This document shows, one piece after another, positions 22,301 through 30,419 of a DNA stretch of 64,000 nucleotides. Below the pieces are notes generated by a model that worked only from the letters and a program-made list of their open reading frames with translations, did not search any database and was not told the DNA's origin. Source of the stretch: Forficula auricularia (lineage: Eukaryota > Arthropoda > Insecta > Dermaptera > Forficulidae); contig JALMQS010000887.1 in assembly GCA_024734495.1 (NCBI GenBank), forward strand, positions 735,115-799,114, in the 5' to 3' direction. Made by a program: the position numbers and the translations under genes. How positions within the stretch are numbered: position 1 is the stretch's first letter; the number at the start of each line of letters is the position of its first letter.

Positions 22301-24856
22301 TGATTAGTTTTCAAGAAAATGGTCAAAATCTAGAAAATTGTAGCAAATGACTCGCTGATGCCGGGTGACTGCGACACACCCTCTTAATATACCAGATCAA
22401 AAGAATTATAAGAAAGAAAATGGTCGTATTTTATCGATTTCATCAAACTGAAGGTTCACAGTATGTCTATTATATAAGAAAATAGCATTTTGATAAAGCA
22501 TTTTTTAGTTTAAAAGAAATTGTATGAAAAAACTCAATTTCTTCTCTCCGGGAGCGAATCAACTAGAAATGGTTTTATTTTTTATCTCATTAGATATTTA
22601 TTCAAATCTATTAAAATTTCAAATCTGCACGTTATTTTTATTTATCTTTTATATGAAATAATTATTATTAAGAAATTTACATTTTGAAGGGTAGTTTATT
22701 TGAAATCCAATTTGAAAAAACGCTAATAACTCCGTTGAACTTGTTTTTAAAAATATGAAATTAATAGATCTTATAAAACAATTAATTATTAATAATTTAA
22801 TTCAATTCTGAACGAAGTCAATTCAGTACTTTTTGAGAAAATCGTCAAAAACCATATGAACCGTCAAAAAAACATGTTTTTTGAAAGCACGAGATGCCAC
22901 TGAAAAAAGTTTAAAAAGTCATATGAAACGAAACGTTGACTTGTGACATGGAAGTGAATTTTAAAATGTTTCTAAAACGGCCTTTCATAGATGATTTTCG
23001 GGGTTTTTGACGATTTTCTCAAAAAGTACTGAATCGATTTCTTTCAAAATTGAATTAAAGTATTATTAATAAATTGTTTTATAATATCTATTAATTTCAT
23101 ATTTTTAAAAACAAAATCAACGGAGTTATTATCGTTTTTTGAAATTGGACTTCAAATAAACTACCCTTTAAAATGAAAATTTTCTAATAATAATTATTTG
23201 ATATAAAAGATAAATGAAAATAACACAGAAATATGAAATTTCAATAGATTTGAATAAATATCTAATAAGAAAAAAATAAAACTTTTTACCATTTCTTGTT
23301 GATTCCCATCCAGTGAGGAGTAATTGAAATCTTTTCATACAATTTCTTTTAAACTACAAAATTCTTAATCAAAATGCTATTTTCTTATATTAGACAGATT
23401 CTGTGAACCCCCAGATAGATGAAATCAATGAAATAAGATCAATTTCTTTCTCATTTATAATTCTTTGGTCTGTTATTTCCAGAGGATGTCTCGCCATCAA
23501 ACACCTTATTTGTCATTGATTCAAGTCCATCCACTCTAGTTAGTTAGTTAACACTAGTAATCTATTGATTTTAGACATTTCAGTCACATTAACTTTTCTG
23601 TAAGAAATTCAATCTTCTTTAATAAAGCTCATTATATAATTTTTGTACCTCAAAGGGTTAGGCAGAAATGGTGAAATTTATGTGGAAAATTAGATAAATA
23701 CTAATCTAGTGCCCTAAATATTCTACATATTAAAAAACTCTAATGAAGAAAAATTTTGATTAAATTCCCTAAAAGAAAGTTCATTATGTATGACTAAGAA
23801 GCTAGAGAAGATTACAATTTCAAAATTAAATCATTTTTTCTAAAAGACATTTTGACAAAATAATGAATACTTCGTAAAATATAATTTTTTCGATGTTCAC
23901 TCTTTAAGGTTATTTTGTAGTCCGAAATGCCATGGTTTCGCCCAATTTTTTTAATCAAAATAGTTTCAGCCGTTTTTAAGATATTTCGAAAAAAAAAGAA
24001 AAAACTACTTTTTTCATGCACGATTACAAATACTTGACCATACCCTGTATGGCAAAGTAATAAGCTGACCATCCACATGACTTTACCATACAACCTGGCC
24101 CCTAAAATTATTTATAATCATGTAGGGGGGGGATTAGTTTTTGAATTTTTAGACTTCTGGTTTCCCACTGATTATGTATTAGTATACATAATTTGGTTGA
24201 ATTTGATCAAATGGCGCAGATTTTTAATTTTTAACCCCCCTCCCCTCCAGTCCACCCCCTTAATTTTGGGTCGATATGCACCAAAATCTAATCAGCTCTT
24301 AATCTAAATGGACCAAAACTACGTGTGAAATTTGGTTTCGATATTCACACTAGTTTTTGAGCTAGCTCGTCCACAAAAATTTCCTAACGCACAGACTAAC
24401 TAACAGACTAAGAGACATTTTGACAAAACAATTATTATCTCGAAAAACATAATTTTTTCGATGTTCACTTATTAGGGTTTTTTGTAGAGCGAAATGCCAT
24501 GGTTTCGCTCAATTTTTTAATTAAAATAATTTCAGCCGTTTTTGAGATACCTATTTCGAAAAAAAGAAGGAAAAAAAAATCACTTTTTTCATGCATGATT
24601 ACAATACTTGACCATACCCTGTATGGTAAAGTAAAAAGTTGTTCACCATTTATATAGATGAAAAAAATGAACATATGCTACGTATAATGTCACCTGATTC
24701 AGCCTCAAGCCGGAGCAGGCGTGCAGTGACTTGGGACAGATGTTCATCGGAGAATTTCAACTTGGCTGTAACAAGTCGGATAGCGGTGGCGCGTTTGCTG
24801 GCGTTTTGACGACGTCTTCGCTGCCCACCACGAAGACTGGACACCGCCGAGCCCAT
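1040..24856 (-). CDS. Mab-21 domain (cGAS-like fold) protein, 12 exons, 3' part outside window
   Basis: Twelve exons on the minus strand (24856-24694, 21026-20869, 15181-14976, 14486-14311, 13460-13222, 11737-11474, 8992-8755, 8499-8365, 7794-7625, 4119-3969, 3195-3011, 1327-1040) splice in one frame with GT-AG sites into about 791 residues; no stop is reached. The family call rests on landmarks in order: helical N-terminus, CFAYMVRID where active members have an E-F-D strand, DVEVELVLGVELNLWP matching the third acidic strand plus Trp-Pro, SLWRLSPLSAEADL matching the conserved W-R-L-S helix, AHVSTLVWF, and RIRSFWFPEVNLLE matching the Y-F-I-P-E-x-N-L motif of cGAS. The protein begins MGSAVS, a possible N-myristoylation signal. 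About 350 residues beyond the domain are unassigned and look helical. Active-site changes suggest a scaffold or sensor rather than an enzyme (inference). Family fairly sure; specific orthologue unknown. Confidence 0.72.
1391..1660. mobile_element. foldback element, AGACGGACTG family
   Basis: Near-perfect inverted arms (AGACGGACTGGTAAGCGAAA..., ACCGACGTTTCAGAGACC / GGTCTCTGAAACGTCGGT) around a loop that itself repeats TAATGAATAGTTATACTCAT. Each arm has a GAAGAAGG...GAAACGTCGG stem-loop. Confidence 0.9.
1722..1815. repeat. perfect inverted repeat, about 37-bp arms
   Basis: ATTGGATAAAATATACTTGG...TTTCACATT and its exact complement around a 20-base loop. Likely a MITE. Confidence 0.9.
1816..2215. 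other. AT-rich, no gene
   Basis: Poly-T and poly-A runs; the open frame at 1931-2134 is low-complexity and unsupported. Confidence 0.5.
2220..2945. repeat. degenerate minisatellite, units near 40-60 bp
   Basis: The phrase YTCAAAATGGAAGYAACTA with TAACTAGTTCCT recurs at least ten times with drift (for example at 2275, 2610, 2680, 2700, 2740, 2815, 2890). Confidence 0.7.
3011..3195 (-). CDS. Mab-21-like gene, exon 11
   Basis: Acceptor TTCACTAG, donor AAG/GTGTGC, phase 1 to 0. Encodes RHLLEQICQESSPGTK and VGHAFALLHIAADTDK, helical, with no recognised domain. Confidence 0.62.
3196..3655. other. intron 10-11, no gene
   Basis: AT-rich, with poly-pyrimidine tract and no coding signal. Confidence 0.45.
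3655..3862. mobile_element. foldback element with hammerhead-like loop
   Basis: Arms GAGGAGGTATCAGCCAAAGA... and ...TCTTTGGCTGATACCTCCTC, nearly perfect. The loop gives CTGAAGA, T, GGCC...GGCC, GAAACGTC at 3756-3790. Confidence 0.92.
3756..3790 (+). other. hammerhead-like core
   Basis: CTGAAGA, extra T, GGCC stem closed by a 12-base loop, then GAAACGTC. Confidence 0.35.
3969..4119 (-). CDS. Mab-21-like gene, exon 10
   Basis: Acceptor ACTTTGCAG, donor ATAA/GTAAGT, phase 0 to 1. Encodes HYSPQQLQYISQLLHAML and later KDLPEHMKDLLQI, apparently helical. I see no known domain. Confidence 0.62.
5930..6380 (+). repeat. imperfect palindromic repeat, copy 1
   Basis: Shares with 9380-9950 the blocks TAAAATATTAAG, AAAATCGGTT, GAAATCGGCCATCATCGAA, TGGAATCCAGCAC, ACCACCATAACTC and CATTTTGTTTATAAATAAAT. 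The ends are inversely related. Confidence 0.8.
6592..7330 (+). repeat. TACCATACAGGG family repeat, full copy
   Basis: Opens with palindrome TTTACCATACAGGGTATGGT, then TCGTGCATGAAAAAAGTGG, TTTTTCGAAATATCTCAAAA, a TCTGT microsatellite, two CAACCAAATTTTGTATACAT modules, and closes GTATGGTAAAGTCAAGTGG...CAGAACACGTC. No ORF. Confidence 0.92.
7625..7794 (-). CDS. Mab-21-like gene, exon 9
   Basis: Acceptor TTTTTACCAG, donor CCT/GTATGT, phase 1 to 0. Encodes ASTIESLLRSLHSDTR and a Pro/Gly/Leu-rich stretch, then LLTRWRHIVDAMAPP. Only this frame is free of stops and fits both neighbours. Confidence 0.6.
7855..8290. other. AT-rich intron
   Basis: No gene or repeat that I recognise. Confidence 0.4.
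8365..8499 (-). CDS. Mab-21-like gene, exon 8
   Basis: Acceptor AATATATTAG, donor CAG/GTATGG, phase 1 to 1. Encodes FSFEEALVELNEDYVKIKAY, a helical extension after the domain. A later GT at the end of the open frame would break the join to the next exon, so I chose the internal donor. Confidence 0.6.
8755..8992 (-). CDS. Mab-21-like gene, exon 7 (FPEVNLLE motif)
   Basis: Acceptor TATCTTTAG, donor CAAG/GTAACA, phase 0 to 1. Contains AHVSTLVWF, LGVRVLTVLDTLCQQLKTGR and RSFWFPEVNLLE. This is the most diagnostic stretch for the Mab-21 family C-terminal lobe. Confidence 0.75.
9003..9375. other. AT-rich intron
   Basis: Nothing recognised. Confidence 0.4.
9376..9950 (+). repeat. imperfect palindromic repeat, copy 2
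   Basis: Second copy of 5930-6380 with an extra segment near 9540-9630. Confidence 0.8.
10142..10976. mobile_element. hAT-type element, first of a back-to-back pair
   Basis: Ends CAGTGTTTCTCAACCTTTTG and TTATAAAACACTG; flanked by TAATAGAT (10134) and TAATAGAG (10977). Contains a nested foldback at 10679-10890. Confidence 0.75.
10679..10890. mobile_element. foldback MITE
   Basis: Arms GGGCCAGTTGTATGTCGGTT... and ...AACCGACATACAACTGGCCC, nearly perfect, loop GACACGCACTT. Confidence 0.95.
10985..11346. mobile_element. hAT-type MITE, second of the pair
   Basis: Ends CACTGGTTCTTTAACCTTTT and AGGTTAAGAACCACTG; flanked by TAATAGAG (10977) and TAATAGAC (11347). Confidence 0.78.
11474..11737 (-). 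CDS. Mab-21-like gene, exon 6 (WRLS helix)
   Basis: Acceptor TGTCTCTAG, donor CTGCAG/GTATTC, 88 codons, phase 0. Contains SLWRLSPLSAEADL and TLSVCLALIEQ, matching the conserved W-R-L-S helix and the following Leu-rich helix of Mab-21 proteins. Much more GC-rich than the flanking introns. Confidence 0.7.
11770..11842. repeat. GC-rich hairpin block
   Basis: CGGGCCTTTAGCCCGGCG and CGCCCCTGGCGGGG hairpins ending GCGTCTCG; related blocks at 17500-17565 and 39296-39376. Possibly a mobile-element terminus. Confidence 0.55.
11860..12058 (-). mobile_element. SINE 3' part
   Basis: Poly-T, then GATATTGATGTGAGAAGGAG, CCCCTAAAGGCCTG and GGCCCCTCCATCGTGAAAAG, matching the SINE at 36609 and the LINE tail at 47030. 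Cut by a MITE at 12061. Confidence 0.8.
12061..12351. mobile_element. TACAGGGTGGTCCCG MITE, copy 1
   Basis: Inverted termini TACAGGGTGGTCCCGGATTC and GAATTCGGGACCACCCTGTA. Unique GC-richer centre GCAAGTGACGCGGTGAGGCG. Nearly identical to 16822-17112. Confidence 0.93.
12352..12778. other. no gene assigned
   Basis: Overlapping open frames exist on both strands at 12428-12730, but no domain or splice context supports them. The phrase CTAAGCCACTGGACGT and the late TATATAGATTAATAAAG suggest an old, unidentified repeat. Confidence 0.35.
12779..13010. mobile_element. foldback element with hammerhead-like loop
   Basis: Arms AAGTAAAGGGAGTGTAGTTT... and ...AAACTACACTCCCTTTACTT. The centre at 12903-12940 is CTGATGA, T, GGG...CCC, GAAATATATTGAG. 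Confidence 0.93.
13222..13460 (-). CDS. Mab-21-like gene, exon 5 (third acidic strand, Trp-Pro)
   Basis: Acceptor AACATTAG, donor ACA/GTAAGA, phase 1 to 0. Contains DVEVELVLGVELNLWP, the counterpart of the strand carrying cGAS D319 and the following W-P. A Glu may occupy the third acidic site, depending on one gap in the alignment. Confidence 0.72.
13690..13948 (+). repeat. tandem repeat, period about 105-110 bp, 2.3 copies
   Basis: Units share ATTTTGATTCGAAAC, AAAATAAATTCTAGA-like, AGTAAATTC, GGGTTGGTCAAAAGG and GAATATTARTGAAA. Confidence 0.7.
14311..14486 (-). CDS. Mab-21-like gene, exon 4
   Basis: Acceptor TTTGTTGTAG, donor CAG/GTAACA, phase 2 to 1. Encodes DKIQEKFVELLARSAS through HTPPETHIYYGS, mostly helical and matching the spine-helix region of the fold. 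Confidence 0.7.
14500..14975. other. AT-rich intron
   Basis: Nothing recognised. Confidence 0.4.
14976..15181 (-). CDS. Mab-21-like gene, exon 3 (degenerate catalytic strand)
   Basis: Acceptor ATTTTGCAG, donor CGCAG/GTCAA, phase 0 to 2. Begins EPSVEKCFAYMVRIDALSS. Aligned by eye with human cGAS (APNEFDVMFKLE), the catalytic E and D positions become C and A. Confidence 0.7.
15226..16524. mobile_element. terminal-repeat element containing a nested repeat
   Basis: Ends TAGGGTTGCCACCTC and GAGATGGCAACCCTA. A TACCATACAGGG repeat (15483-16207) sits inside. No transposase. Confidence 0.6.
15483..16207 (+). repeat. TACCATACAGGG family repeat, full copy
   Basis: Same order of blocks as 6592-7330, including the opening palindrome ACTTTACCATACAGGGTATG and the CAGAACACGTC end. 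Confidence 0.92.
16742..16777 (+). other. hammerhead-like core, best example
   Basis: CTGATGA, extra T, perfect 6-bp stem GAAGAC/GTCTTC with CAA loop, then GAAAC-TATA-GTC, a 2-bp helix III with a tetraloop and C at the cleavage position. Stem I is weak. Confidence 0.4.
16822..17112. mobile_element. TACAGGGTGGTCCCG MITE, copy 2
   Basis: Same as 12061-12351 with very few differences, TA at both ends. Confidence 0.93.
17180..20080. mobile_element. large foldback interrupted by a LINE
   Basis: Arms 17180-17460 and 19795-20080 are inverted (AACTCGAGTTATAACTAAAA, ACCATTTGTT, GGGAAATTGCAT, CCGTAAACCTA). Inside are a GC-rich hairpin block (17500-17565), a LINE, and DNA shared with 39290-39694. Confidence 0.75.
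17712..19147 (-). pseudogene. LINE reverse transcriptase, 5'-truncated and broken
   Basis: A 331-residue frame (18807-17812) has [35 protein letters not shown] and [19 protein letters not shown]; upstream fragments include [19 protein letters not shown] with a stop just before the Y-G-F-R-Q motif. Poly-T at 17707-17720 is the tail. A copy of the same host repeat without the insertion exists at 39490-39540. Confidence 0.9.
20085..20475 (+). other. decayed coding-like sequence
   Basis: Fragments such as KKWTDERKKAHRRRMLEYWG appear between stops, with more balanced base composition than surrounding DNA. Family not recognised. Confidence 0.3.
20869..21026 (-). CDS. Mab-21-like gene, exon 2
   Basis: Acceptor TTTGTTTCAG, donor CAG/GTATTA, phase 1 to 0. 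Encodes AETASDLASRRAQSV through SKYLVRLPSELRLQ, amphipathic helices like those before the nucleotidyltransferase Gly-Ser loop. At the expected loop the sequence reads L-P-S-E, not G-S. Confidence 0.7.
21040..21955. other. AT-rich intron
   Basis: No gene or clear repeat. Confidence 0.4.
21960..23470. repeat. two direct and one inverted copies of an AT-rich element
   Basis: 21960-22345, 22465-22870 (direct) and 22975-23410 (inverted) share ATAAGAAAATAGCATTT, GGGTAGTTTATTTGAA, TTTGAAAAAACGCTAAT, AAAAATATGAAATTAATA and TTTTTGAGAAAATCGTCAAA. The last two make a foldback. Confidence 0.85.
23840..24059 (-). repeat. TACCATACAGGG family repeat, partial reverse copy
   Basis: Reverse of the first 220 bases, ending ACCATACCCTGTATGGCAAAG. 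Confidence 0.85.
24062..24637 (-). repeat. TACCATACAGGG family repeat, reverse copy
   Basis: Runs from GCTGACCATCCACATGACTT to ACCATACCCTGTATGGTAAA. Shorter than 6592-7330, with one module missing. Immediately next to exon 1 of the Mab-21-like gene. Confidence 0.9.
24694..24856 (-). CDS. Mab-21-like gene, exon 1 with start codon
   Basis: ATG at 24856 in good context (GCGAGC before ATGG), reading MGSAVSSLRGGQRRRR and then a helical stretch. Donor CAG/GTGACA, phase 1. The GC-richer stretch upstream to about 25010 is probably 5' UTR. The MGxxxS start is a possible myristoylation motif followed by a basic cluster, which would favour membrane attachment (inference). Confidence 0.6.
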
Positions 24857-25010
24857 GCTCGCCTAGAGGGATCATATAGGCACATAAACACAGCCCATCT
24901 ACAGAGGTGGGATGTCAAATGAATGAATGACCAGGGCACGAAATGATCAGCACCGGAAGCTGCAGCTTCCGTATCCGGGGGTCACGGCTCGGCGGACTCA
25001 TCTCGACAAC
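24857..25010 (-). promoter_or_regulatory. probable 5' UTR and promoter-proximal region of the Mab-21-like gene
   Basis: GC-richer than its surroundings, directly upstream of the start codon, and free of the repeats that fill the next kilobases. It holds a short palindrome around 24957-24970 (GAAGCTGCAGCTTC). No TATA box is apparent. The boundary is a guess. Confidence 0.35.
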
Positions 25011-25117
25011 TACACACATACACACATTCACACGACCAGGCAACCATCCGATTAACAATTAGCATTGATAATCAGTAACGATCAAGCATTTTACTAGCAA
25101 TATTACATATATTCAAG

Positions 25118-25240
25118 CAGGGCCAGATTTAGACTTGATAAGACCCTAAGCTATTTGATATGTGGCCCTTTATAAGTCCAGATATTATACCTATGTCAGT
25201 GCCAAATATGATTTTCGGATGCCTAGAGGGTTAAACTGAA
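25118..25240. repeat. hAT-like terminus
   Basis: CAGGGCCAGATTTAGACTTG and GTGGCCCTTTATAAG resemble a hAT end; partner not found. Confidence 0.35.
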
Positions 25241-25429
25241 ATACAATTAAGAAGTATATAGATAGTGAAATAATAAATCTTTAACTTAAAATCATTTTTA
25301 TTCATAACAAAGTTAAAAATTCAAACTCTAGTAAAAAGAAACAAAAGTTATTTTAAAAGCCACAATTTATAAAGGCTTATTATCTAAATTGGGTGAAGGG
25401 AATGGGAGGTCCGGACGTGCGGTATTGGG

Positions 25430-25625
25430 ACAAATAACGCTGCAGTATATTTAAGTATATATGACAATTGCTTTCTCGGACAATTTTTTTTTTTTTTTTC
25501 GGCGTATTGCTGTGTGGCTGGGACAAAATAACGCTGCAGTATATTTAAGTATATATGACAATTACTTTCTCGGACAATTTTTTTTTTTTTTTTGGGGGGG
25601 GGGGGGGGGGCAAAGAAAAGTGGGG
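25430..25625 (+). repeat. tandem duplication, about 105 bp, with poly-T and poly-G
   Basis: AATAACGCTGCAGTATATTT...CTCGGACAATTTTTT occurs twice. The second ends in T(16)-G(18). Confidence 0.9.
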
Positions 25626-26048
25626 GCCTGTTGCAGCTTGTGTAGCTTATCCGTAAATCCTGCACTGTATTCAAGTCTGAATAGGGATCAAAACAATTAT
25701 GCTCTAACACTATCAAAATTTGCGGAAACACTCTTATAACACGTCTACTTATAAATTCGTCAAATATGTCATTCGAATATGCATCTTATAATGAAAATTT
25801 TCAATAATGAGAACATTAAAATTTGAATTTTTATTGAAATCACACATAAATAATTATAATTATTTATTGAACAAGAATACCTAAATAATACAAAAACTAC
25901 GATTTTCCGATCGACTTATTCTGCTATTGTTCCTAAGTATGAGCACCCAGAACTAACAGATTAACGGATTAACGATGCTCTGACCAGCTTTGGAAATAAC
26001 AAACATTTCACAATGCAAGTCCCCAACCTGAACTACAAGGGTTGCACC

Positions 26049-26217
26049 AAGGGGTGAACCGCGATTGGAATTAGGTGTACACTGTCTTTGGAATTATGTG
26101 GAATTATTTTGTAATTCATTAGATAATGCCCCTCTATCTATTGTCTTCTACTTGGAAATGATGAAAGTGGAAGAGGAAGTAGGAGTACACGATATTAGGT
26201 CGCGGTTGACCCCTCGG
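26049..26217. mobile_element. hAT-type MITE with 8-bp duplication
   Basis: Termini AAGGGGTGAACCGCGATTGG and GTCGCGGTTGACCCCTCGG; GTTGCACC duplicated exactly at 26041-26048 and 26218-26225. Related to the elements at 54511 and 55301. Confidence 0.88.
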
Positions 26218-26249
26218 GTTGCACCTTTAGAGTAGAACATCTTCTTGCT

Positions 26250-27200
26250 TTAAGATCACTTAAAAAAATTCACTCCTACTAGTACATATATTTTTTAAAC
26301 AGATCATTAAACTGATATAATGGAGGAAGGTTTTTTTTTCATATATTTTTAACCGTTCTAACTCGAAATCGTAAAATTCTTGTAGTATCTTTGGTAAAGG
26401 GCTGGTATTTTTTATGATAAAAAATCTGATAGAGATATCAAAATTATTTTTTTTTAATGAAAATATTCTTCAGATTTTTAATGAAAAAATAAGCCAATAA
26501 TAAAAAATAATCATTACAAAAAATATAAATATTTACGAAAAATTAACGCCGTTTTTTAAAAGAGTGAAAATCACTGTCCAATAAATTATCCTTGGGCTGC
26601 CTCTGCATTAATATTTTCAATAGTTTGATCTCTCATTTCCTCCAGAGAATTGGGCCAAATACGCCCATTTAATGGATAATCAGGGGACGGCGATGGGAAA
26701 CAACCTCTGTGAAAAATTTTCCCGGGGAAAATTACAATGGAGAGAATACTCCCCATGATAAACGCCGATGCTCGAATGATTATGGCTCTTGAAGAAGAAT
26801 GGATAAATAATAAAAGTTTACCATTTTTGAGGAATTCGAAGTTCCTCTGGCTGGATTTAAATATATCGTCTGGCTTGCTTAATAGGAAACAACAACAACA
26901 CCTTATGATTGAAACGCGACTGCTCTCTGTTTCCTAGATGAATCCAATCTGTTTTTAAAGGGGACTGAATATTCAAGTGGGGAAGCTAATTGCGTGACTG
27001 AGCCCATTCATTCAGCCAACGACGCCCTTCAAAATAACACCCTCTTGTTTCTTGCCTCTCACCCCCGACACCTTCTCCCTGGCTTGTCAAGTGGATTCCA
27101 ACACCATTTCTATCAAAATTTCACCTTTTTTTTTTCAATACACAGGGAAAACTGCGGAAACATTTCTTTGATGAGCCAACTAATCAAGGGAGCTGGGGTA
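26250..27200. other. no gene assigned
   Basis: A 66-codon open frame (26737-26937) has no recognisable features. Otherwise AT-rich. Confidence 0.35.
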
Positions 27201-27204
27201 GAAT

Positions 27205-27424
27205 CCTCAATTAGCCTGACAGCTCGTTTCTAAATTGCAAGAGAATGTTTGGAGGCCCTATACATAGATGCGAGCCGTATTCGAGACAGGGGCGGATTTG
27301 GGCCTTGTAGAGGGTGAGAAGATGCAGGACCGAGAAAAATCATTTGACCTGAATAAGTAGCCAATCTTCCTTGCTGCAGATTTCGCCACAGAGGAGATGT
27401 GTTCATTCCAAGACAGGTCAGATG
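27205..27424 (-). pseudogene. LINE reverse transcriptase fragment
   Basis: Minus strand reads DLSWNEHISSVAKSAARKIG, as in the LINE C-terminal region, then frame-shifted remnants of the LEYGSHL and RAIRLIG blocks. Confidence 0.75.
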
Positions 27425-28129
27425 CAAATTATATATATGGAGAAATCATTAAGATTGTCTTCTATTTGATGCTAATAAACATATACCTGCAGTGGCGCAA
27501 CCAGGATTTTGTCTTGGATGGGGGGGGGGACTAATTCATACACCCACATACACATATATAGATGTGTGCGTGTGTGTGTAAATTATATATATAATAAAAT
27601 CCTTTTTTTTGTCTTAAAATTTATATTTAAAATATTGATTAATAGCCCAGACAAATTAGGCCAAAAAGACCGCGCTGGCCAATTAATATGCACACACTGA
27701 AAATAATTTTAATGGACGTTAGGCATCCCAAATAAGAGTTATATGAGTTTGCGACTGTGCTAAATTTTTGAGGGCATAAAAACCAAGAAAATTTTGGACT
27801 TCATTCAGATTTTCGCTTATAACTCGAAAACATCGAAAATTTCACTCTTACCCAAATAAAAAAGCACAAAATTTTGCATCGAATAACGTACTTAAAAGTT
27901 AAAATCGGACCACTTGTTTAGCCACAATCGATCGTCAAAGATAAGCAATTTTTGGTGTAAAAGTTAGCTTAAGCTGTTTATTGTCTAAAAATTACCAAAT
28001 CACTAAAATTTAAGGACAAAATCTTGAATTTTTTTGTATAATTATGCATATTATTATATACAAGTTGAGAAATTTAAATTTTAATACAGATATTATACTA
28101 TAGAATTTACCTAATTTCTTATTTTTTAC

Positions 28130-28605
28130 TGTATCATATATAGTGAGGTATTGCAATCCTGCATGAAAAAAGTATTTTTTTTTTTTTTTTGCTCCGTATT
28201 TTTAAAATATCTAAAAACAGCTAAAACTCTTTTGAGTAAAAAAATTTGCGTCATTTCGCTCTACAATAAAACATCGACAAATTTAGATTTTAAGAGATAT
28301 TAATTATTTTGTCGAAATGTCTATCAGTGCGTTGGTAAAGTTTGTGTTCTCTCTAGCTCAAAAATCAATGAAGTTATCAAAACTAAATTTTATATTTAGA
28401 TATTGAGATTAAGAACTGATTAGATTTTGGTTGAAATAAGACCAAAAATTATGGGGGAGGGGGGGGGGGTTCAAAAATTTGAATCCTTTGTCCGATTTGA
28501 GCCAAATTTTGTAGAGTTACTTAAAATGACATAAATGATTATAATTTGATTTTTAAATTAATTTAAATATACGAGGAGGGCAGGTGTATGGTAAAGTGAT
28601 GAAGA
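28130..28605 (+). repeat. diverged TACCATACAGGG family repeat
   Basis: GCATGAAAAAAGTATTTTT, TTTCGCTCTACAAT, TTTTGTCGAAATGTCT, GATTAAGAACTGATTAGATT and a G run; ends GTATGGTAAAGTGATG. Confidence 0.75.
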
Positions 28606-29062
28606 TGGAAATATCTCATTTTTTGATCAAACATATAGGTACACCGATATGTTGTTTAAGACGTTTTGTTAATTTAAGAACAATAAATACGTTGATTTAA
28701 AAATTAAATATGTAGGTATATTTAAAACAATGTGTATGTTTGTTCGTGAAATTCTATCAGCTTAAATTGGTGGTAGTCTCCTCTTGGTTCTAGATTGATG
28801 ATAACAAATATGTCACGCATGTTAATCGATTAACAATTTATATACCCACCAAATATTTAAATTGAATGAAAAACGAACTTTATAGGAATGTTATTAAAAA
28901 AATATATGTAGAAATTAGCTAGTTTTTACCCTTCAGTCAGGGGACCGTAAATTTGTGGGGCCCTGGGCTAACACTACTTGGGGGTCTACCTAATTTATCA
29001 AACTAATTGCCATTTTGTCAAAAAAACTGTTTTCTATAATGATGTGTAACGGTATAGGAAAA

Positions 29063-29760
29063 TAAGCTGACGTGTTCTGATGTGGCCATCCACTTGACTT
29101 TACCATGCAATCTGGGCCCTGATTTATATTTAATATTTCATAAAATTATTTATAATCATGTAGGTGAGGTGGAGTTAGTTTTTGCATTTTTAGACTCCTT
29201 GGGGCCCACTAATAATTATGTTTATAAAATTTGGTTGAGTTTGGTACAAGGACCTATATTTTCATTTTTTGACCCTACACCCCTCACCCCCCATTTTGGG
29301 CGGTTAGTTTTTGCATTTTTAGACTTCTGGGGTCCCACTGATTATGTTTACAAAATTTGGTTGAGTTTGCTCAAATGGCCTAGATTTTTAATTTTTAACC
29401 CCCCTCTACCCACCTTAATTTTGAACCAAAATATAATCAGCTCTTAATTTCAATGGACCAAAACTACGTGTGAAATTTGGTTTCGATATTCACACTAGTT
29501 TTTGAGCTATCTCGTCCACAAATATTTGGTAACGCACAGACTAACAGACATTTTGACAAAACAATTATTATCTCGAAAAATATAATTTTTTCGATGTTCA
29601 CTTATTAGAGCTTTTTTCTAGACCGAAATTCCATGGTTTCGCTCAATTTTTTTAATCAAAATAGTTTCAGCCGTTTTTGAGATATTTCGAAAAAAATAAG
29701 GAAAAAAAAACACTTATTTCATCCACGATTACAATATTTGACCATACATGGTAAAGTAAA
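29063..29760 (-). repeat. TACCATACAGGG family repeat, reverse copy
   Basis: Runs from AGCTGACGTGTTCTGATGTG to ACCATACATGGTAAAG. The 121-codon open frame within is repeat sequence. Confidence 0.9.
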
Positions 29761-30419
29761 AATTAGGACAATAATTTATTTTAATTATTTAATAAGACTT
29801 AGATGCACAAATATTTCTTCAAAGAAGTGCCCTGGGCTTTCAAATTCTAAAATTGACCAAATTACAGCGAAATCAGCTCGTATTTTTTGATCAGACAAAT
29901 CAAATGATGGACGTTAAGCTAAAGAAATTCGGAAATAGACATCTATGCTAAAAGAAATTGTCTTCAATGGAGACTGGGAGTCCTTTATATCAATGGGGCC
30001 CTGGCCTGAAGCCCAAAAATCTCATATATAGAACCACCCCCGCCTATAGTGGTAATTCCAAAAATTCTTCAAGTACAGTTTGCGCTTCTAGAAAAATTAT
30101 AGAGGGTCGCATTTCCCTCTTGGTTCCTTTAGACCAGTGCTTCTTAATCTGTGTTCCGTAGAGTTTCGCAACGATGTGGCTAGAATTTCTGCTATTAAGA
30201 ATGAACTTTTTTTTTTTTTTAATTTTCTCAATTTTTTAACTTATATGAAAATAAGCACCTAGAGACGAAATGTTATTCAAATTTTACGAAATCTGGTTAC
30301 CCTAGAGATAAATGTAATTTAGAGAGATTGAAAAATGGTAATTTTAAATCAGAATTTGAAATAACTTTTAAGGAGTTAGGTGTTGGTTCTAGGTGAAACA
30401 TTTTAATATAATAATAAAA

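Noticed and set aside
1040..24856. BIRC6, Integrator subunits or ZZEF1 as identity of the large gene
   Set aside because: None of the exon peptides resembled those proteins; the W-R-L-S and F-P-E-x-N-L motifs fit Mab-21 instead.
26737..26937. 66-codon plus-strand ORF
   Set aside because: No motif, no promoter or splice support; kept only as unassigned DNA.
29082..29447. 121-codon plus-strand ORF
   Set aside because: It lies wholly inside a reverse copy of the TACCATACAGGG repeat and its similar copies carry stops.
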